A stretch of DNA of 46,669 nt from Pirellulales bacterium (GTDB lineage: Bacteria; Planctomycetota; Planctomycetia; Pirellulales; Thermoguttaceae): NCBI GenBank assembly GCA_020846145.1, contig JADLEL010000032.1, positions 1 through 46,669 on the forward strand. Direction: 5' to 3'. Numbering within the stretch: position 1 is the stretch's first letter; the number at the start of each line of letters is the position of its first letter. The notes below the pieces were generated by a model. The model made no database searches. It was not told where the DNA came from and saw nothing but the letters and a program-made list of their open reading frames with translations. The position numbers and the translations under genes are program-made. Of this stretch, positions 45,904 through 46,669 are shown piece after piece.

Positions 45904-46433
45904 TCACCGAGAGCATTGCCGCGCAATGATCCATCCATCGAGCGTCACGATAGGCGGTTCGTTCCCGAGGTCTTCGGCGGCGCATTCGATGGTCAGTTGC
46001 TTCTCCTCTCCTGGCAGCAGCGAAACGTAATTGTCACTCGCAAATGCCGGCAATACCCTCGAATCGCCGATCTCTCGATCCGCTATGGCGGGCAATACCT
46101 TCGCCCGCGCAACACCCTTGCGAAGCGTGGCTTTTCCATCAAGGCAACCGCGGCCGTGGAATTCTTCGGATCGACCGTGACCAAAGCACGGTTCGCATCG
46201 CGGCTAAGTTTTGCCTGGCCGTCCAGTTCTAAGCGCGGCAACCGGCCGAGTTGCTGGAGGTCCTCGTTCTTCACGCCCCGCCAGTAGAAGTTCTCGGAGA
46301 GCAATTTACCCTCGCGATTGTGCTGTTCAAGCTTGACAAAATGCGCCGGCGACAGCTTTTCCTGCCAACGAATGGAAAAGCCGCGCACCGGTTGATTCGC
46401 CGCCACGTCGAGCGTGGCCTCTTGTGTGCCGCA
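45904..46433 (-). pseudogene. C-terminal remnant of a GH2-family glycosidase with a frameshift
   Basis: The minus strand reads VRGFSIRW, KLLSENFYWRG, NEDLQQLGRLPRLEL and STAAVALM in one frame. It then continues as TLRKGVARAKVLPAI, RVLPAFASDNYVSLLPGEE and PIVTLDGW in another. These are the C-terminal Ig-like domains of GH2 beta-mannosidase/exo-glucosaminidase-type enzymes. The frames join if one base is added to the four-base homopolymer at 46132-46135. The whole catalytic N-terminal part is missing; coding similarity fades near 46433, where palindromic DNA begins. It could be a decayed gene, or the single-base shift could be a sequencing error in an already truncated fragment. Confidence 0.65.
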
Positions 46434-46669
46434 TAGTTCGGCCCCTAGCCCGGATTATTCCGAGCGCGGCGTAGCCGCAACCACTGCGCACCTTTTATGT
46501 AGCCCAGGCGTTCACGCCTGGGAAGAGGATCGATCCCATATTTTTTCCCCGCCAGCCCCTTCAGAGATCGTCCGCCTTTTGAAAGGAGCGAAATAGCGGC
46601 AATAAAAAATTGGCCTCCCCGCAAATGGGGATTTTGCGCAGACTAGTAAGGTTTGATAACGTCTGCACC
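46434..46669. other. Intergenic end of window with palindromic repeats
   Basis: There is no gene. It contains the CCCAGGCGT palindrome and a weak hairpin TCCCC-GCAAAT-GGGGA followed by TTTT (46616-46634) that could be a terminator on the plus strand. Confidence 0.45.
46503..46522. repeat. CCCAGG...CCTGGG palindrome
   Basis: CCCAGGCGT, loop TC, ACGCCTGGG: a perfect 9-bp stem. It shares its outer six-base arms with the palindrome at 14795-14815 and lies next to the point where the GH2 remnant breaks off. Confidence 0.7.

Overview
The window reads as chromosomal DNA of a planctomycete, most likely Pirellulales-like. The evidence is a very long protein with an N-terminal LEPR-XLL-type motif, a DUF1559 prepilin-like protein, three PEP-CTERM surface proteins (two with autotransporter-type beta-strand repeats), a XylR-like AraC regulator, a Hanks-type kinase with an extracytoplasmic tail, and many short intergenic palindromes. 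There is no rRNA or ribosomal protein gene, so placement below phylum is inference.

Left part (1-21 kb) is a loosely organised region. A giant right-handed beta-helix protein (minus strand, more than 3,437 residues) runs off the left edge. Divergent from it is a Ser/Thr kinase, followed by tRNA-Glu(CUC) with its own promoter and terminator. Then come a PEP-CTERM propeller-like protein, a small zinc-finger-like protein, an HtrA/DegP-type protease, a Pro-rich lipoprotein and a second PEP-CTERM protein. Two broken genes, a DUF5131 remnant and a secreted-protein remnant, are fused head to tail. The spaces hold REP-like palindromes, heptameric tandem repeats and a long imperfect hairpin.

Right part (21.4-45.8 kb) looks like one catabolic island built around an AraC/XylR-type regulator at 28868-30094. 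The left arm (minus strand) holds a secreted six-hairpin-type enzyme, an opine-dehydrogenase-family enzyme, an MmgE/PrpD-family enzyme and an MttB-family methyltransferase; the last three are joined by 1-4 base overlaps. A DUF1559 protein and a small lipoprotein lie between this arm and the regulator. The right arm (plus strand) starts with a 2,154-residue PEP-CTERM beta-strand-repeat protein, followed after 13 bases by an M20 peptidase/deacylase. Next are a zinc alcohol dehydrogenase (4-base overlap), a sodium:solute symporter, a class III aminotransferase and a URO-D-family methyltransferase-like protein. A reductase-like SDR and an UlaG-like metallo-hydrolase follow. Palindromic TTGCGCAA sites occur twice as pairs with centres exactly 21 bases apart, once upstream of the DUF1559 gene and once upstream of the regulator and giant gene, which suggests a common regulon.

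The enzyme set suggests uptake and breakdown of an N-acylated, N-methylated or N-carboxyalkylated (opine- or betaine-like) compound, perhaps released from a glycan. The substrate cannot be read from the sequence. No corrinoid protein or reactivase is present, although MttB and URO-D families usually work with one. The window ends with a truncated, frameshifted GH2 remnant and another palindromic repeat.
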